Shown: positions 51,101 to 56,359 of the stretch, in pieces
Layout: each line of letters opens with the position of its first letter
How positions within the stretch are numbered: the stretch's first letter is position 1
Assembly: GCA_949752735.1 (NCBI GenBank)
Contig: OX457053.1
Span: forward strand, 1,572,584-1,636,583
Length of the DNA: 64,000 bases
DNA from: Lumbricus terrestris
Taxonomy: Eukaryota; Annelida; Clitellata; Crassiclitellata; Lumbricidae
Direction: 5' to 3'
The notes under the pieces: model-generated
Told to the model about the DNA's origin: nothing
The model's database searches: none
Seen by the model: only the letters and a program-made list of their open reading frames with translations
Position numbers and translations under genes: made by a program

Positions 51101-53066
51101 TTGGGTGTAAAACTTCCTCAATCCGTGGTCAAAGTGGAGGACCTTGAGTCCTTGACCTTCGTCGTCGTGACACCAGACAGAAATCTGTGATGAAGGAACA
51201 CGCTGATCGTTCGTCTCGGGCCGTTCCCTCAACTATTTCTGTGGGTGATTCGGTGCTGTTAAGGGCATCCCAGCTGCAGTCCAAACTAAGCACTCCATTC
51301 GAACCTCTTCCTTATCAAGTTGTGGGACAAAAGGGTTCTACGGTTTCGGCAAGAAGGGGTCAGCGAGTAGTAACTCGTAACTCGTCGTTCTTCAAACCAT
51401 TTCATGTCGAGACCGAAGAGCGGAGACATGCATTTGAAACCCCGCCTCTAATCACAACAAAGGATCCAGTGAACACTTGTGTGGAACCAGAGGTGGCGGC
51501 CACATCATCTGACGTCATGTCTGGTGCCTCAGTTCCACCTCCTCCCGTCACCACAACCAGAGACGAGAACAATCCTGATGCTGAGAGTGGCTCCGTTGCT
51601 CCGTCTGAGGACCCGGAGCTGGAATCCTCGATTCGTCGGTCCAGCCGCCACAGAGAACCTTCTCGGTGGTTGAACGATTATGTCAGGGCATAATAATCCC
51701 TGTTATAGTATTTCTGCACTTGGCAGATCTTCATGTCGTTTGATGTTTGTGTTCTGTTTGTGAAAGATAGGCTAGTTGGTTAGATCTGTTGACGTTCTTT
51801 TTAGGTTGACTAATTCGATGCAATGTGAACTTTGCAAGGTTAATTGACTTAACATTTCTGGACCTAAAAGGGGAGGGATGTGATAGCGCTATATAAGCGT
51901 ATTCAATAGTGCGTTATATAAACAGTTAGGATTCGAGAGTAGAACGGGATTAGCGGGGCAGGAGTAATGGCGGTTGCGGTTTGTTGGACAATAAAAAGTG
52001 TTGTTTAATAACTATTACAGTGTTCAGCAAAAAACTATGGGGCTCCAGCCCCAATTATCATAACAAAAGGACGCAAGAGTGTATTATATTCAACGAAGGC
52101 AATGCCAAAGGTTGTAAATAAACGCATAGGCTACGTTTAGAAGACGTCTATATAAAAGTCTTATGGTGTCATGATAGAAACGCTTTCTATTACCTGAAAA
52201 ACCTCTCTGCAACTATGGGCACCATCACATAAGAGCATAAGGGACACTTCCCCCGGAAAATTGACACTTTTTTTAATGATGTGAGCTTAGCCTAATAATC
52301 GTTATATAAGGAAAATGACTCCTTAACCGGTGTGTAGTTGGCGTGTCGCGAAGAATTTTTGGCAGATCTTGGTTTGCAAATTTTCAGTTTCTTTCCAACG
52401 ATTTTTCCTCGACTAATTTCGAATAATTTAAGGTACAGCCTTATTTAAAACTTTAATCGGGTGTTCTCTAACATATTATAGAGCCTACTGTGTGTAACTA
52501 ATTTACTGATTTTTAGTCTATAGGGCAAATATGGCGGCCGATTAGCCTAAATGAAAGATAAATAGGTTGCTACGAATTCTCACAGGACATACGCTCACTA
52601 AACTGCTAAAGTAAGCGAGTCAGCGTAATACATGAACGAAATATAGGCCAATAGGCCTATGCTGTGGGAATTCGCGACGTAAGCTAAAAATTCTTGCTTC
52701 AAAAGAGCTTAACACAAATTAAGTAATGTCAAATGCAGCAATGACATTTAATTTTAACACTATGTTTGTAATATAATCCAGTAGGCTATAGCGCTTTCAA
52801 TGCCCTTCGATGTTGACAATGAATCAATCGATGACAAATTAAATTAAGTCAAAGTTACTACGATCCATCAGTGATACGAGTGTAATAAAAGTAAGCCTTT
52901 ATTTCAAAAATAGAGTGGATTAGAAGAAAGGTTAGGCTTATATGAAAAAATCTGGGGAAGTAAATATTATTACTAAAATCCCATTCCACTTACCCCAAAA
53001 CACGGTGAGCAAAACGATTCGGCAGATAGACCAACGCTGCTGAACTAAAGACAATTTAGCCACCAT
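13801..53066 (-). CDS. gene L1: two-CTLD transmembrane receptor with tyrosine-motif tail
   Basis: Eight minus-strand exons: 53066-52994, 42627-42331, 41690-41580, 23335-23099, 22106-21951, 19175-19041, 14434-14350, 13978-13801. All borders are AG/GT, all junction phases agree (1,1,1,1,1,1,2) and the sum is 1272 nt, 423 codons plus stop. Domain order: signal peptide, CTLD A, CTLD B, Ser/Thr stalk, one transmembrane helix, 58-residue tail. CTLD B has [21 protein letters not shown], and the C-terminal W...C...VC pattern; neither CTLD has EPN/QPD/WND calcium-sugar motifs, so carbohydrate binding is doubtful. The tail has YTEL, SLYEEI (fits the ITIM consensus; YEEI is the classic Src-family SH2 ligand) and YEEV eight residues on (ITAM-like spacing). 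Predicted: a type I surface receptor signalling through SH2 proteins, plausibly immune. Introns host a THAP gene and several transposons, so the gene spans 39 kb. An extra exon between exons 1 and 2 cannot be excluded. Confidence 0.8.
14350..14434 (-). CDS. L1 exon 7: transmembrane helix
   Basis: Acceptor TTACTTGCAG, donor GTAAGT, phase 1 in and 2 out. It encodes about 22 hydrophobic residues ([20 protein letters not shown]) then VARKYC, a stop-transfer basic flank. Confidence 0.85.
15105..18082. mobile_element. hAT-type DNA transposon
   Basis: Begins CAGGGGCTTCTATCCC and ends with its exact reverse complement, a 16-bp terminal inverted repeat. Both sides carry a perfect 8-bp target duplication ctgagagc (15097-15104 and 18083-18090), the hAT signature. 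No transposase domain was recognised; most of the interior is a second element (15767-17728), so this is a non-autonomous copy of about 1 kb carrying a nested insertion. In L1 intron 6, between the stalk and transmembrane exons. Confidence 0.85.
15767..17728. mobile_element. long-TIR DNA transposon nested in the hAT element
   Basis: Ends AGGGTGT... and ...ACACCCT, flanked on both sides by (AT)n. The inverted arms extend about 130 bp: atttaggacttgctcaa at about 15879-15895 matches ttgagcaagtcctaaat at about 17591-17607 in reverse complement. Internal frames are short and broken and no transposase motif was recognised. Superfamily not assigned; TA or TTAA-type duplication is obscured by the AT repeats. 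Confidence 0.6.
19041..19175 (-). CDS. L1 exon 6: Ser/Thr-rich stalk
   Basis: Acceptor GGTTCAG, donor GTGAGT, phase 1 at both ends, 44 full codons. Rich in Thr, Ser and Glu ([22 protein letters not shown]), as expected for an O-glycosylated stalk between CTLD B and the membrane. Assigned from phase continuity and composition. Confidence 0.75.
19490..20085. repeat. opposed (GTCT)n and (CAGA)n tracts
   Basis: A degenerate GTCT/GTCC tract at 19490-19640 is followed by a CAGA/GAGA tract at 19870-20080 on the same strand, so the two can pair as a long imperfect hairpin. A short telomere-like gggttagggt pair precedes it at 19450-19482. Confidence 0.7.
20086..21880. other. L1 intron 5, AT-rich, no gene
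   Basis: Palindromic TATAAT/ATATTA clusters near 20805-20870. Near 21590-21665, ggatggccggattggcccctggatccgcccctgcc resembles the end of a dispersed repeat. No exon recognised. Confidence 0.4.
21951..22106 (-). CDS. L1 exon 5: CTLD B, C-terminal half
   Basis: Acceptor AACTGTCAG, donor GTAAGC, phase 1 at both ends. Reads [23 protein letters not shown] and TKTVVCQA, giving the W...C...W...C...VC layout of a CTLD end. A 78-bp tandem duplication starts 7 bp beyond the acceptor (22113). Confidence 0.88.
22113..22268. repeat. 78-bp tandem duplication next to a splice acceptor
   Basis: Units 22113-22190 and 22191-22268 differ at only a few positions (gttatactctc versus gttttactctt). It lies just upstream of the L1 exon 5 acceptor in the sense of the gene, where the branch point and polypyrimidine tract should be. 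Confidence 0.9.
22364..22510. repeat. compound (CGT)(ACC)(CAT) microsatellite
   Basis: Three successive trinucleotide blocks in L1 intron 4. Confidence 0.95.
23099..23335 (-). CDS. L1 exon 4: CTLD B, N-terminal half
   Basis: Acceptor ATCTTTAG, donor GTTTGC, phase 1 at both ends, 237 nt open. Motifs are [25 protein letters not shown] and [15 protein letters not shown]. Close paralog of L2 1191-1430. Confidence 0.88.
23831..24060 (+). pseudogene. decayed Tc1/mariner-like transposase fragment
   Basis: Plus-strand reading shows DDNLPSH (second catalytic Asp region), then [15 protein letters not shown] followed by a TGA where Trp is usual (DWPxxSPDLNPIENLW is the Tc1 third-acid motif), then in another frame [13 protein letters not shown] and TLQRLIQSC, like the C-terminal helices of these transposases. 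Spacing between the two acids is short, so there is a deletion as well as stops and a frameshift. Confidence 0.65.
24061..25925. other. L1 intron 3 stretch of repeat debris
   Basis: Pyrimidine-rich sequence, a segment near 25490-25540 with gcggggtctggggcagagccccag (foldback word of dispersed repeats), and a ggggggtggttaccacccccc palindrome near 25706-25727. No gene recognised. Confidence 0.4.
25955..26060. repeat. (GTAT)n microsatellite
   Basis: Nearly pure tetranucleotide run, abutting a Helitron 3' end at 26111. Confidence 0.95.
26111..26400 (-). mobile_element. Helitron 3' end (third copy, extent unclear)
   Basis: On the minus strand the sequence ends CCCGGGCAACGCCGGG, a short spacer and CAGCTAG followed by T, matching the 3' ends at 29402 and 39612. 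The 5' end is not resolved; sequence to the right includes a degenerate (ATGT)n tract at 26840-27140. Confidence 0.6.
26840..27140. repeat. degenerate (ATGT)n tract
   Basis: Interrupted tetranucleotide repeat containing two diverged copies of an atgaatgt-gtacgaaggcatgc segment (26843 and 26994), so part of it is a longer tandem unit of about 150 bp. Confidence 0.85.
27180..28098. repeat. diverged medium repeats
   Basis: Two copies of a unit with gagcacttccggt and ccctctatggaatggtataa near 27250-27350 and 27430-27520, then two ggggggtgg...accaccc segments near 27563 and 27735. A hairpin attaaacact / agtgtttaat lies at 27930-27961. Role unknown. Confidence 0.5.
28100..28430. repeat. about 86-bp tandem repeat, four copies
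   Basis: The anchor ggtgtcat recurs near 28129, 28215, 28301 and 28393. Units share tttccacattgcaa, aacaaaatagctg and tactttttcagtg. Confidence 0.8.
28580..29402 (+). mobile_element. non-autonomous Helitron (copy 1)
   Basis: The 3' end is CCCGGGCAACGCCGGG (5-bp stem hairpin), TACCCCAG and CTAG at 29399-29402, followed by T, as Helitrons require. The 5' end is obscured by an (AT)n run but leads into ataaagaaggacttg, matching the 5' end of the copy at 39612-40914. Internal order is shared: (TATG)n, then ctttgtccagaatgcacgct and the gggttggcgattctctacc segment, then a G-rich minisatellite, then the hairpin. No Rep/helicase frame. Confidence 0.75.
29075..29282. repeat. G-rich minisatellite inside the Helitron
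   Basis: Degenerate ggggtggg / ggaggtgg repeats with G on the plus strand, many G3-G4 runs. The copy at 39745-40035 is the same tract inverted. Confidence 0.9.
29646..29650. repeat. target site duplication CTACT, left
   Basis: CTACT directly flanks the left LTR and recurs at 36692-36696 after the right LTR. A 5-bp duplication is typical of Ty3/Gypsy integrase. Confidence 0.9.
29651..30243 (-). repeat. 3' LTR
   Basis: 593 bp, TG...CA ends. Contains a CT-rich microsatellite (30008-30063) and two 39-bp tandem units (30112-30150, 30151-30189) in the U3 part. Confidence 0.92.
30244..30263 (-). other. polypurine tract
   Basis: On the minus strand AAAAGAAAGGAAAGAGGTAA abuts the 3' LTR. Confidence 0.8.
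30357..34481 (-). pseudogene. pol of the Gmr1-like element (PR-INT-RT-RH), one in-frame stop
   Basis: The main open frame (34481-30879, 1200 codons) begins inside the gag C-terminal region and carries, in order: zinc knuckle [14 protein letters not shown] (about residue 134), aspartic protease ALIDSGTE (about 258), integrase HHCC ([10 protein letters not shown]...CKSCEKC), integrase core with [14 protein letters not shown] and EAAGIVERW, a GPY/F-like region ([10 protein letters not shown]), then RT with [22 protein letters not shown] and catalytic YVDD (about 1115). A single TGA (30881-30879) interrupts the frame; the same frame then gives 165 codons of RNase H with [28 protein letters not shown] and ADCLSRL. 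The stop makes this a broken copy unless read through. Confidence 0.9.
34432..35628 (-). pseudogene. gag of the Gmr1-like element, broken
   Basis: A frame starting at ATG 35628 encodes a short N-terminal domain ([15 protein letters not shown]), then a long charged coiled coil with [15 protein letters not shown] repeats, then [19 protein letters not shown], a gag-core start. In-frame stops stand at 35460-35458, 35082-35080, 35025-35023 and 35007-35005. At the 3' end the frame leaves and the next frame (from 34481) resumes with [14 protein letters not shown], so the central gag core seems to be deleted at this junction. The coiled-coil repeats are about 15 codons each. Confidence 0.75.
35641..36078 (-). 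other. leader with short tandem repeats
   Basis: Between the 5' LTR and gag: repeated ccgtaacttggatacgatat and ccgtaaatattcctcc units on the plus strand (35940-36085). Untranslated leader; no known signal recognised. Confidence 0.6.
36083..36102 (-). other. primer binding site
   Basis: Directly after the 5' LTR (minus strand) come TT and TGGTGACACAGCGGTGGG. It begins TGG as expected for complementarity to a tRNA 3' CCA; it resembles a tRNA-Leu type site, which is an inference. Confidence 0.6.
36103..36691 (-). repeat. 5' LTR
   Basis: 589 bp, TG...CA ends, near-identical to 29651-30243; the main difference is the length of the CT microsatellite. Followed by CTACT at 36692-36696. Confidence 0.92.
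36697..39611. other. L1 intron 3 continuation, no gene
   Basis: Near 36790-36960 a segment (ggagagaagccatt, agtatttgtac) recurs inverted near 15500-15590. A 115-bp near-identical direct repeat lies at 37582-37696 and 38113-38227. ttaaacactggtagtcctg near 37300 recurs near 27933. No exon recognised. Confidence 0.5.
37582..38227. repeat. 115-bp direct repeat pair
   Basis: 37582-37696 and 38113-38227 (gtgctttaatgtttgaggg ... cagactaaaaa) differ at about one base. The second copy is immediately preceded by a repeat of caggggcaatttatcgt, which also stands at 37994-38010, so two local duplications are interleaved. Confidence 0.85.
39612..40914 (-). mobile_element. non-autonomous Helitron (copy 2)
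   Basis: On the minus strand it starts TCTATATCTATAAGAAAGGA (TC start, preceded by A at 40915) and ends with the CCTGGGCAACGCCGGG hairpin, TACCCC and CAGCTAG, followed by T at 39611. TC start, subterminal hairpin, CTAG end and A/T flanks are the Helitron criteria. Interior: long (TATG)n with a CGTA block, two copies of an aaacacctctaaaacg segment, and the C-rich minisatellite. No protein-coding frame. Confidence 0.8.
40507..40890. repeat. (CATA)n microsatellite, about 380 bp
   Basis: Tetranucleotide array with an initial cgta block. Produces the poly-YVCM and HTYI frames. Part of Helitron copy 2. Confidence 0.97.
41580..41690 (-). CDS. L1 exon 3: CTLD A, C-terminal part
   Basis: Acceptor CTGTTTTTGTAG, donor GTGTGT, phase 1 at both ends. 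Ends [13 protein letters not shown] with the terminal CTLD cysteine. An 18-kb intron full of transposons separates it from exon 4. Confidence 0.82.
41860..42185. repeat. (CCAT)n and (GTCT/GTCC)n tracts in L1 intron 2
   Basis: The paralogous L2 intron (3500-4060) has shorter CCAT/GTCT tracts, so the repeat predates the gene duplication. Confidence 0.9.
42331..42627 (-). CDS. L1 exon 2: CTLD A, N-terminal part
   Basis: Acceptor TGCACCATAG, donor GTCTGG, phase 1 at both ends, 297 nt open. Motifs are [39 protein letters not shown] and VWTSGRR. An extra cysteine pair before the first helix suggests a long-form CTLD. Confidence 0.82.
43360..44530 (+). pseudogene. possible SWIM-protein-like exon pair
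   Basis: Two plus-strand segments: 43362-43502 ends [19 protein letters not shown] before a consensus donor (acag/gtaagatg), and about 44350-44530, after acceptor ctttctttaag, reads [18 protein letters not shown] then SGQSDVWW. Together these resemble the region before the SWIM zinc finger in a family common in marine invertebrates (YxDLYNFL ... YTxExLKAYKSLxAYNFF). The splice phases do not match (1 versus 2) and the zinc-binding part is missing, so it is probably a decayed fragment. Family call is from memory. Confidence 0.35.
43745..43890 (+). mobile_element. SINE family 2, 3' part
   Basis: gtattgcaggctgtctgttctgtta ... gcggtctgttaaccggattgttcaataaa matches the 3' part of the SINE at 58452-58680. 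Confidence 0.65.
44940..45300 (+). mobile_element. probable LINE 3' end (CR1/L2-like)
   Basis: Reads [14 protein letters not shown] in one frame, like the ORF2 C terminus of CR1-group LINEs, then a pyrimidine-rich UTR with aagcgcctgtgaataagc and ggggcgctgtaggag. Decayed. Confidence 0.45.
45651..46101. mobile_element. TU-like fold-back transposon with 15-bp subrepeats
   Basis: The right arm holds five exact-length 15-bp units (ggtggatgagttgtc, gctggacgagttgtc, ...); the left arm holds the complementary acaactcgttcaacg-type units, also 15 bp. Inner arms carry atagaagctggattgatgag and its complement. Ends align as GGTTCTATGACAACTCG versus GGTGTCACAACTGG. GTTCATCAC flanks both sides (45642-45650, 46102-46110). 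Sea urchin TU elements are known to have 15-bp tandem units in their outer inverted domains. Confidence 0.8.
45952..46121 (-). CDS. THAP exon 2 read into the transposon
   Basis: After GAPSDE the frame enters the fold-back element, whose 15-bp subrepeats give pentapeptides [25 protein letters not shown], then [16 protein letters not shown] and a stop at 45952. Phase agrees with exon 1. Whether it is expressed is unknown. Confidence 0.5.
46445..46625 (-). mobile_element. tRNA-derived SINE, family 1 (copy 2)
   Basis: Minus strand starts GGGGCACGGTGGTGTAGTG, contains GGTTCGAATCC and the shared acttgcccaaggtcc body (plus-strand wording), ends GAAGGGGCGCTATAA. Slightly deleted relative to 2316-2513 between the two boxes. 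Confidence 0.7.
47064..47244 (-). CDS. THAP gene exon 1
   Basis: ATG at 47244-47242, 60 codons plus 1 nt. Zinc ligands C-x4-C ... C-x2-H and the invariant Trp and Pro region fit a THAP finger. The canonical position right at the protein N terminus supports this start codon. Confidence 0.85.
47269..47298. promoter_or_regulatory. perfect 30-bp palindrome centred on CACGTG
   Basis: The half-site cataaacaatgtcac is followed by its exact reverse complement, with the E-box CACGTG at the centre. It begins 25 bp upstream of the THAP start codon, so it may be a 5' UTR hairpin or a dimeric protein-binding site. Confidence 0.6.
47316..47442 (+). repeat. 5' LTR (matching part)
   Basis: Matches 51893-52019 with two substitutions in about 126 bp. 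Contains aataaaaa (polyadenylation signal) and ends ...attaca. Confidence 0.85.
47443..47458 (+). other. primer binding site region
   Basis: ttggcgacgagcgaaa directly follows the 5' LTR; TGG at the second base fits a tRNA CCA end. The tRNA is not identified. Confidence 0.6.
47581..48294 (+). pseudogene. gag of the Mag-like element
   Basis: 237 codons from ATG 47581. A gag core ([57 protein letters not shown]) is followed by a first zinc knuckle [21 protein letters not shown] at 48292-48294 interrupts the second knuckle; after it the same frame continues [13 protein letters not shown]. Confidence 0.85.
48474..48880 (+). pseudogene. protease region of the Mag-like element
   Basis: In the gag frame, [20 protein letters not shown] has the DSGA catalytic motif of retropepsins. 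A TAA stands at 48616-48618. The frame changes to that of RT at the A7 run near 48847-48853. Confidence 0.8.
48860..51190 (+). pseudogene. RT, RNase H and integrase of the Mag-like element
   Basis: One frame with a single TAG at 50015-50017. [26 protein letters not shown], then catalytic ISDD (ISDDILVFG). RNase [32 protein letters not shown] and VYTDHKP just before the TAG, then ADYLSRHP. Integrase: zinc HHCC (HEGHQG ... CLPC), core with [15 protein letters not shown] and NGEAERF. The order PR-RT-RH-INT is the canonical Gypsy arrangement, in contrast with the element at 29651-36691. Confidence 0.88.
51187..51693 (+). pseudogene. integrase C-terminal region, shifted frame
   Basis: Continues the integrase in another frame: [31 protein letters not shown] (GPY/F-like), ending with [15 protein letters not shown], a common Gypsy C terminus. 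Confidence 0.75.
51866..51878 (+). other. polypurine tract
   Basis: aaaaggggaggga-type purine run directly before the 3' LTR start TGTGATAGC. Confidence 0.75.
51879..52019 (+). repeat. 3' LTR
   Basis: 141 bp, TGTGATAGC...TATTACA. Confidence 0.88.
52020..52990. other. L1 intron 1, nothing recognised
   Basis: AT-rich. The part next to exon 1 (52860-52990) resembles the L2 sequence at 8450-8585 (ataaaagta, cctatat/cctttat, gggtgga/gagtgga), as expected from the gene duplication. Confidence 0.5.
52994..53066 (-). CDS. L1 exon 1: start codon and signal peptide
   Basis: ATG at 53066-53064, 24 codons, donor GTAAGT. The hydrophobic core IVLLTVFW continues as GLTIV into exon 2. The L2 homolog at 8588-8657 supports the start. 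The 10-kb intron after it holds the THAP gene and the Mag-like retrotransposon. Confidence 0.75.
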
Positions 53067-53201
53067 TTTATTATGAGCAGCTATAAACGTGAAAATTTAG
53101 TATTTTAGGGATCTAGCCTACACAGAGAATAATGTCCGTTGACGTATAGTTACTCAGCGCTAGAGTAACCTATGCTTTGACTGAAGCAGCTGCTGCAACT
53201 G

Positions 53202-53265
53202 CAAAAAACTTATCGATGTGGATACTGGCTTAGATAAAGCACACATTGCAATTCAACTCTGAGTT
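53202..53265 (-). promoter_or_regulatory. upstream block of L1 shared with L2
   Basis: Lies 136-200 bp upstream of the L1 ATG and matches 8776-8840 in word order (tatcg, ggcttagata, cacattg, attcaactc). Candidate promoter-proximal region retained after duplication. Confidence 0.4.
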
Positions 53266-54200
53266 TAAGCTTACTACGAATAAAGCGGAACTCAATATTG
53301 ATGAGCTTTTGTTTATCATGGATGCCATCATATTGACATAGTTATCTTTGCACACCACATTAGTACAAATTTTTCACGGATATGCACCGCTACGGCTTGC
53401 ATCGTGAGAATTCTGCTGTAGACCACCCATGTATTAACCATGTTAATTAGACTGCTGTGCTATGATAACTCCTTCAAAGTCCGACCCATATCTCAATGCA
53501 GTGAAGGGATGAAAGAGCCAAGTAGGTGAATGCCTGCTGAGGTTATGCGATCAGTGGTGAAGGTCTAGGCTTGAAGTAGCCTACAACTTTTGGCTCTACG
53601 CGAGTTGGTCAGCCTTGACAGGATCCACGAAACACGTGTGCGGCATCTCCGCCAATGATCCGATCGTAGCAAGCCTTGGAACTCACTTTAGGAGAGACGT
53701 GCGAGGGTAGAACGGATGGGTTCAGATGCACCATTTGTAAAGAAACAGGTGAATGAAATCCAATGAAAATTAATGCTATGAACACATATTACGGGCTTTT
53801 GTCCATCAGACTGGCGGCGCCAAGATTTCAGTCTTGGGGGCTGAATCATCCGCCAAAATTTCTGACGACCTTTGTTTTAGTCATTCAGTCGAAATCTCGT
53901 GTATGTCTTTCATTTTTAGCGAGCTCATCGTTAAAATATTTCAGTTTTGCATGGCAAAAAACCGGTGGGCCTTTTTAGGGGGGTTTAGCCCCCGGGCTGC
54001 CTTTCATAGGGGGCAATGCTCTTTCTCCTTCTGTTCGCTCTACACTTCTTTCTGTCAGTCTCTCCTCTGTCTCTTCTCAAAACCTGCTTCTTTTCGCGGG
54101 GCCTTGCGCACTGGGAGCGCCTCTGAACGGTTCACCCTACTAGAGGCGCTTTATAAATGTTTAAATACAATACAATACAATAGCCTCCTAGACCCCCCCT
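53266..54200. other. L1 to L3 intergenic, repeat debris
   Basis: 53800-53990 carries a tggcggcgccaagatttcagtc segment that also occurs inverted near 19270-19375 (aatcctggcgccgccactg), a dispersed repeat. 54060-54180 ends in gaggcgctttataaatgtttaaa and (tacaa)n, like a LINE 3' tail. No exon recognised. Confidence 0.5.
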
Positions 54201-54240
54201 GCGTTGCCACTGCTGTCCATGTATCCCGAGGACGATGACG

Positions 54241-54480
<240 letters not shown>

Positions 54481-55120
54481 ATGATTAAAATATCCTACCC
54501 GCCAGTATGCTCGAGATTATCTGCACCACTGAACCAACTCAGTGTCAGGGCCTCCTGAATCAAAAGAAAACTCAGGAGATGTTAATCTGCCGCCTACGCA
54601 AGCGAGGGCGACAGGAGGCAATGCCTGGAGAAGTGACAGAAATCCCAAGGGTCCATAGCATGTTAATCCTGGGGATTGTGGTGAATAAACATAATTATCG
54701 TCTTGTATAAAAAAATGCATGTAGTTTGTAGGCCCAAACCGCATAATTACGTATGTGTCCAAGCTACACAGTTGATGTATGCCTTGTGAGAAATTGTCCC
54801 TCGCACGGACAACTTCATGAGAAAAACGTTTTCAAGATTGCTTTATTATGCCTAATTTCATGTAAATTAAAGTGCGGTTATGCAGTTGGATTAACAATAT
54901 ATATATATATATACTTATTTACTTAGGCTAAACAGACAGCCAATGCACATTGATAAATATAATATATTTTATTCTGCTTCAATCCCACCGTAATCTGTCA
55001 CCAGATTACAGAGTGACAATGGATGGGAAGCTGATTATGCAGGATCAGCGAGTTCTAGTCGTAAATTCGTTGGTGTGCAGCTGCACACTGCACAGACCAG
55101 AACCTCACTGGGATAGAACG

Positions 55121-55876
55121 TCGTCGTCGTCGTCGTCGTGACCATCCTCATTGCTGAGGATCGGGGATCAGAGTCGACGACGCCATCTTCCTCCATTGCT
55201 CTCTGTTCCTCGCGGTTCTCACACAGTCAACCATCATCATCCCCGTCCATTCCTCTACGTCATCCATCCATCTTCTCCTCGGCCTTCCCCGGGCCTTTTT
55301 TCCATCCAGATAGCCCTGACATATGAATGCCGGCAGCTTGTCTGCTCTCATCATGTGTCCGAAGTAGTTCAGCTTCCTTCCTTTCACCACCTCCAGCAGG
55401 CGCCGCTCCGGCTGCAGCTCTTCCAGTATAGATTCGTTTGTTCTGAACTCCTTCCAGCTGACTCTCAGCATCTTTCTATAAGTTGTCATCTCAAACGCTG
55501 ATATTCTTCTTTTGTCTTCCTTCCTTAGCGTCCAAGTTTCACAGCCGTACAGTGCCACCGGCCACACCAGTGACCCCATAAGCCTTAGCTTCAACCCTGC
55601 TCCAATGGTTCTGTCCTTCCACAGCGTAGTCAAAGACCCCATGGTTGTTCGCGCCATCCCCAGTCTGGCTCTTATCTCCCTGCCTCCATCTCCACTCTCC
55701 TCCACTATGACGCCTAGGTAACGGAACGACTCCACTTGCTCCAAGATTCCTCCATTACATGTGATCCCTATCCTCTCTCGATTTCTGCTCACCACCATCA
55801 CTTTTGTTTTCTTACTATTTATTTCCAGCCCATATTTCTTAGATGTTTCATTTACTCTGTCCATTAGTTGTTGAAT
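55121..55876 (-). mobile_element. 5'-truncated RTE-like LINE with 11-bp target duplication
   Basis: The minus-strand frame (stop at 55148) starts abruptly at QQLMDRVNETSKKYGLEIN, the end of an RT domain, followed by SKKTKVMVVSR, FRYLGVIV, ALYGCETWTLRKEDKRRI, RLLEVVKGRKLNYFGHM and GRPRRRWMDDVEEWTG, typical of RTE-group endonuclease-RT proteins. The 3' end is a very short UTR plus (ACG)n, an RTE trait. The 11-mer gggatagaacg flanks both ends (55110-55120 and 55877-55887), so the insertion limits are exact. The few codons before QQL are flanking DNA. Confidence 0.88.
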
Positions 55877-56237
55877 GGGATAGAACGCATAATGCAAATA
55901 TCCAAGAAATCAGGCAAATAGCAGCATAGGGACTGCTGTGATTGATTCGTCACTGTTTCCCAAGAACAGGCCTGCCCTACGAGGCTACGAATATTTTTAT
56001 TATTCTTTATTTTTCCCATGTTTTCGTACTGCAGGCTAACATTTGTTCGGTGTAAACGTATAGGCCAGTCTTCTTATTTGAAATACGTGACCTCGTTAGA
56101 ATGAAACGAAGAAACTTCTTTGAAGGCATAGTAGAAGTTTATAATTAAACTACATGACATTGTATACCATAATTTTGCTCTTTAGTTTGTAAATTCAAAG
56201 ATTATAACTAGATGAAGGCTTCTACGCACGAGCATGT

Positions 56238-56258
56238 TAGGCAGGTAAGCAGGTAGGT

Positions 56259-56297
<39 letters not shown>

Positions 56298-56355
56298 CAA
56301 GCAGGCAGGAAGGCAGGAAGGCAGGCAGACAGGCAGGCAGACTGGCAGGCAGGTT
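56238..56355. repeat. (GGCA)n microsatellite
   Basis: Tetranucleotide ggcaggca run with minor interruptions. Confidence 0.95.
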
Positions 56356-56359
56356 AGCA

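Larger units (their letters stand above)
47301..52019 (+). mobile_element. Mag-like Ty3/Gypsy LTR retrotransposon, defective
   Basis: Short LTRs (about 141 bp), primer site, gag, protease, RT, RNase H, integrase and polypurine tract in canonical Gypsy order. Several stops and frame changes break the coding region. The first roughly 16 bp of the 5' LTR do not match the 3' LTR and no target duplication is seen, so the left end has been altered. It sits 57 bp upstream of the THAP start codon, in L1 intron 1. Confidence 0.88.
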
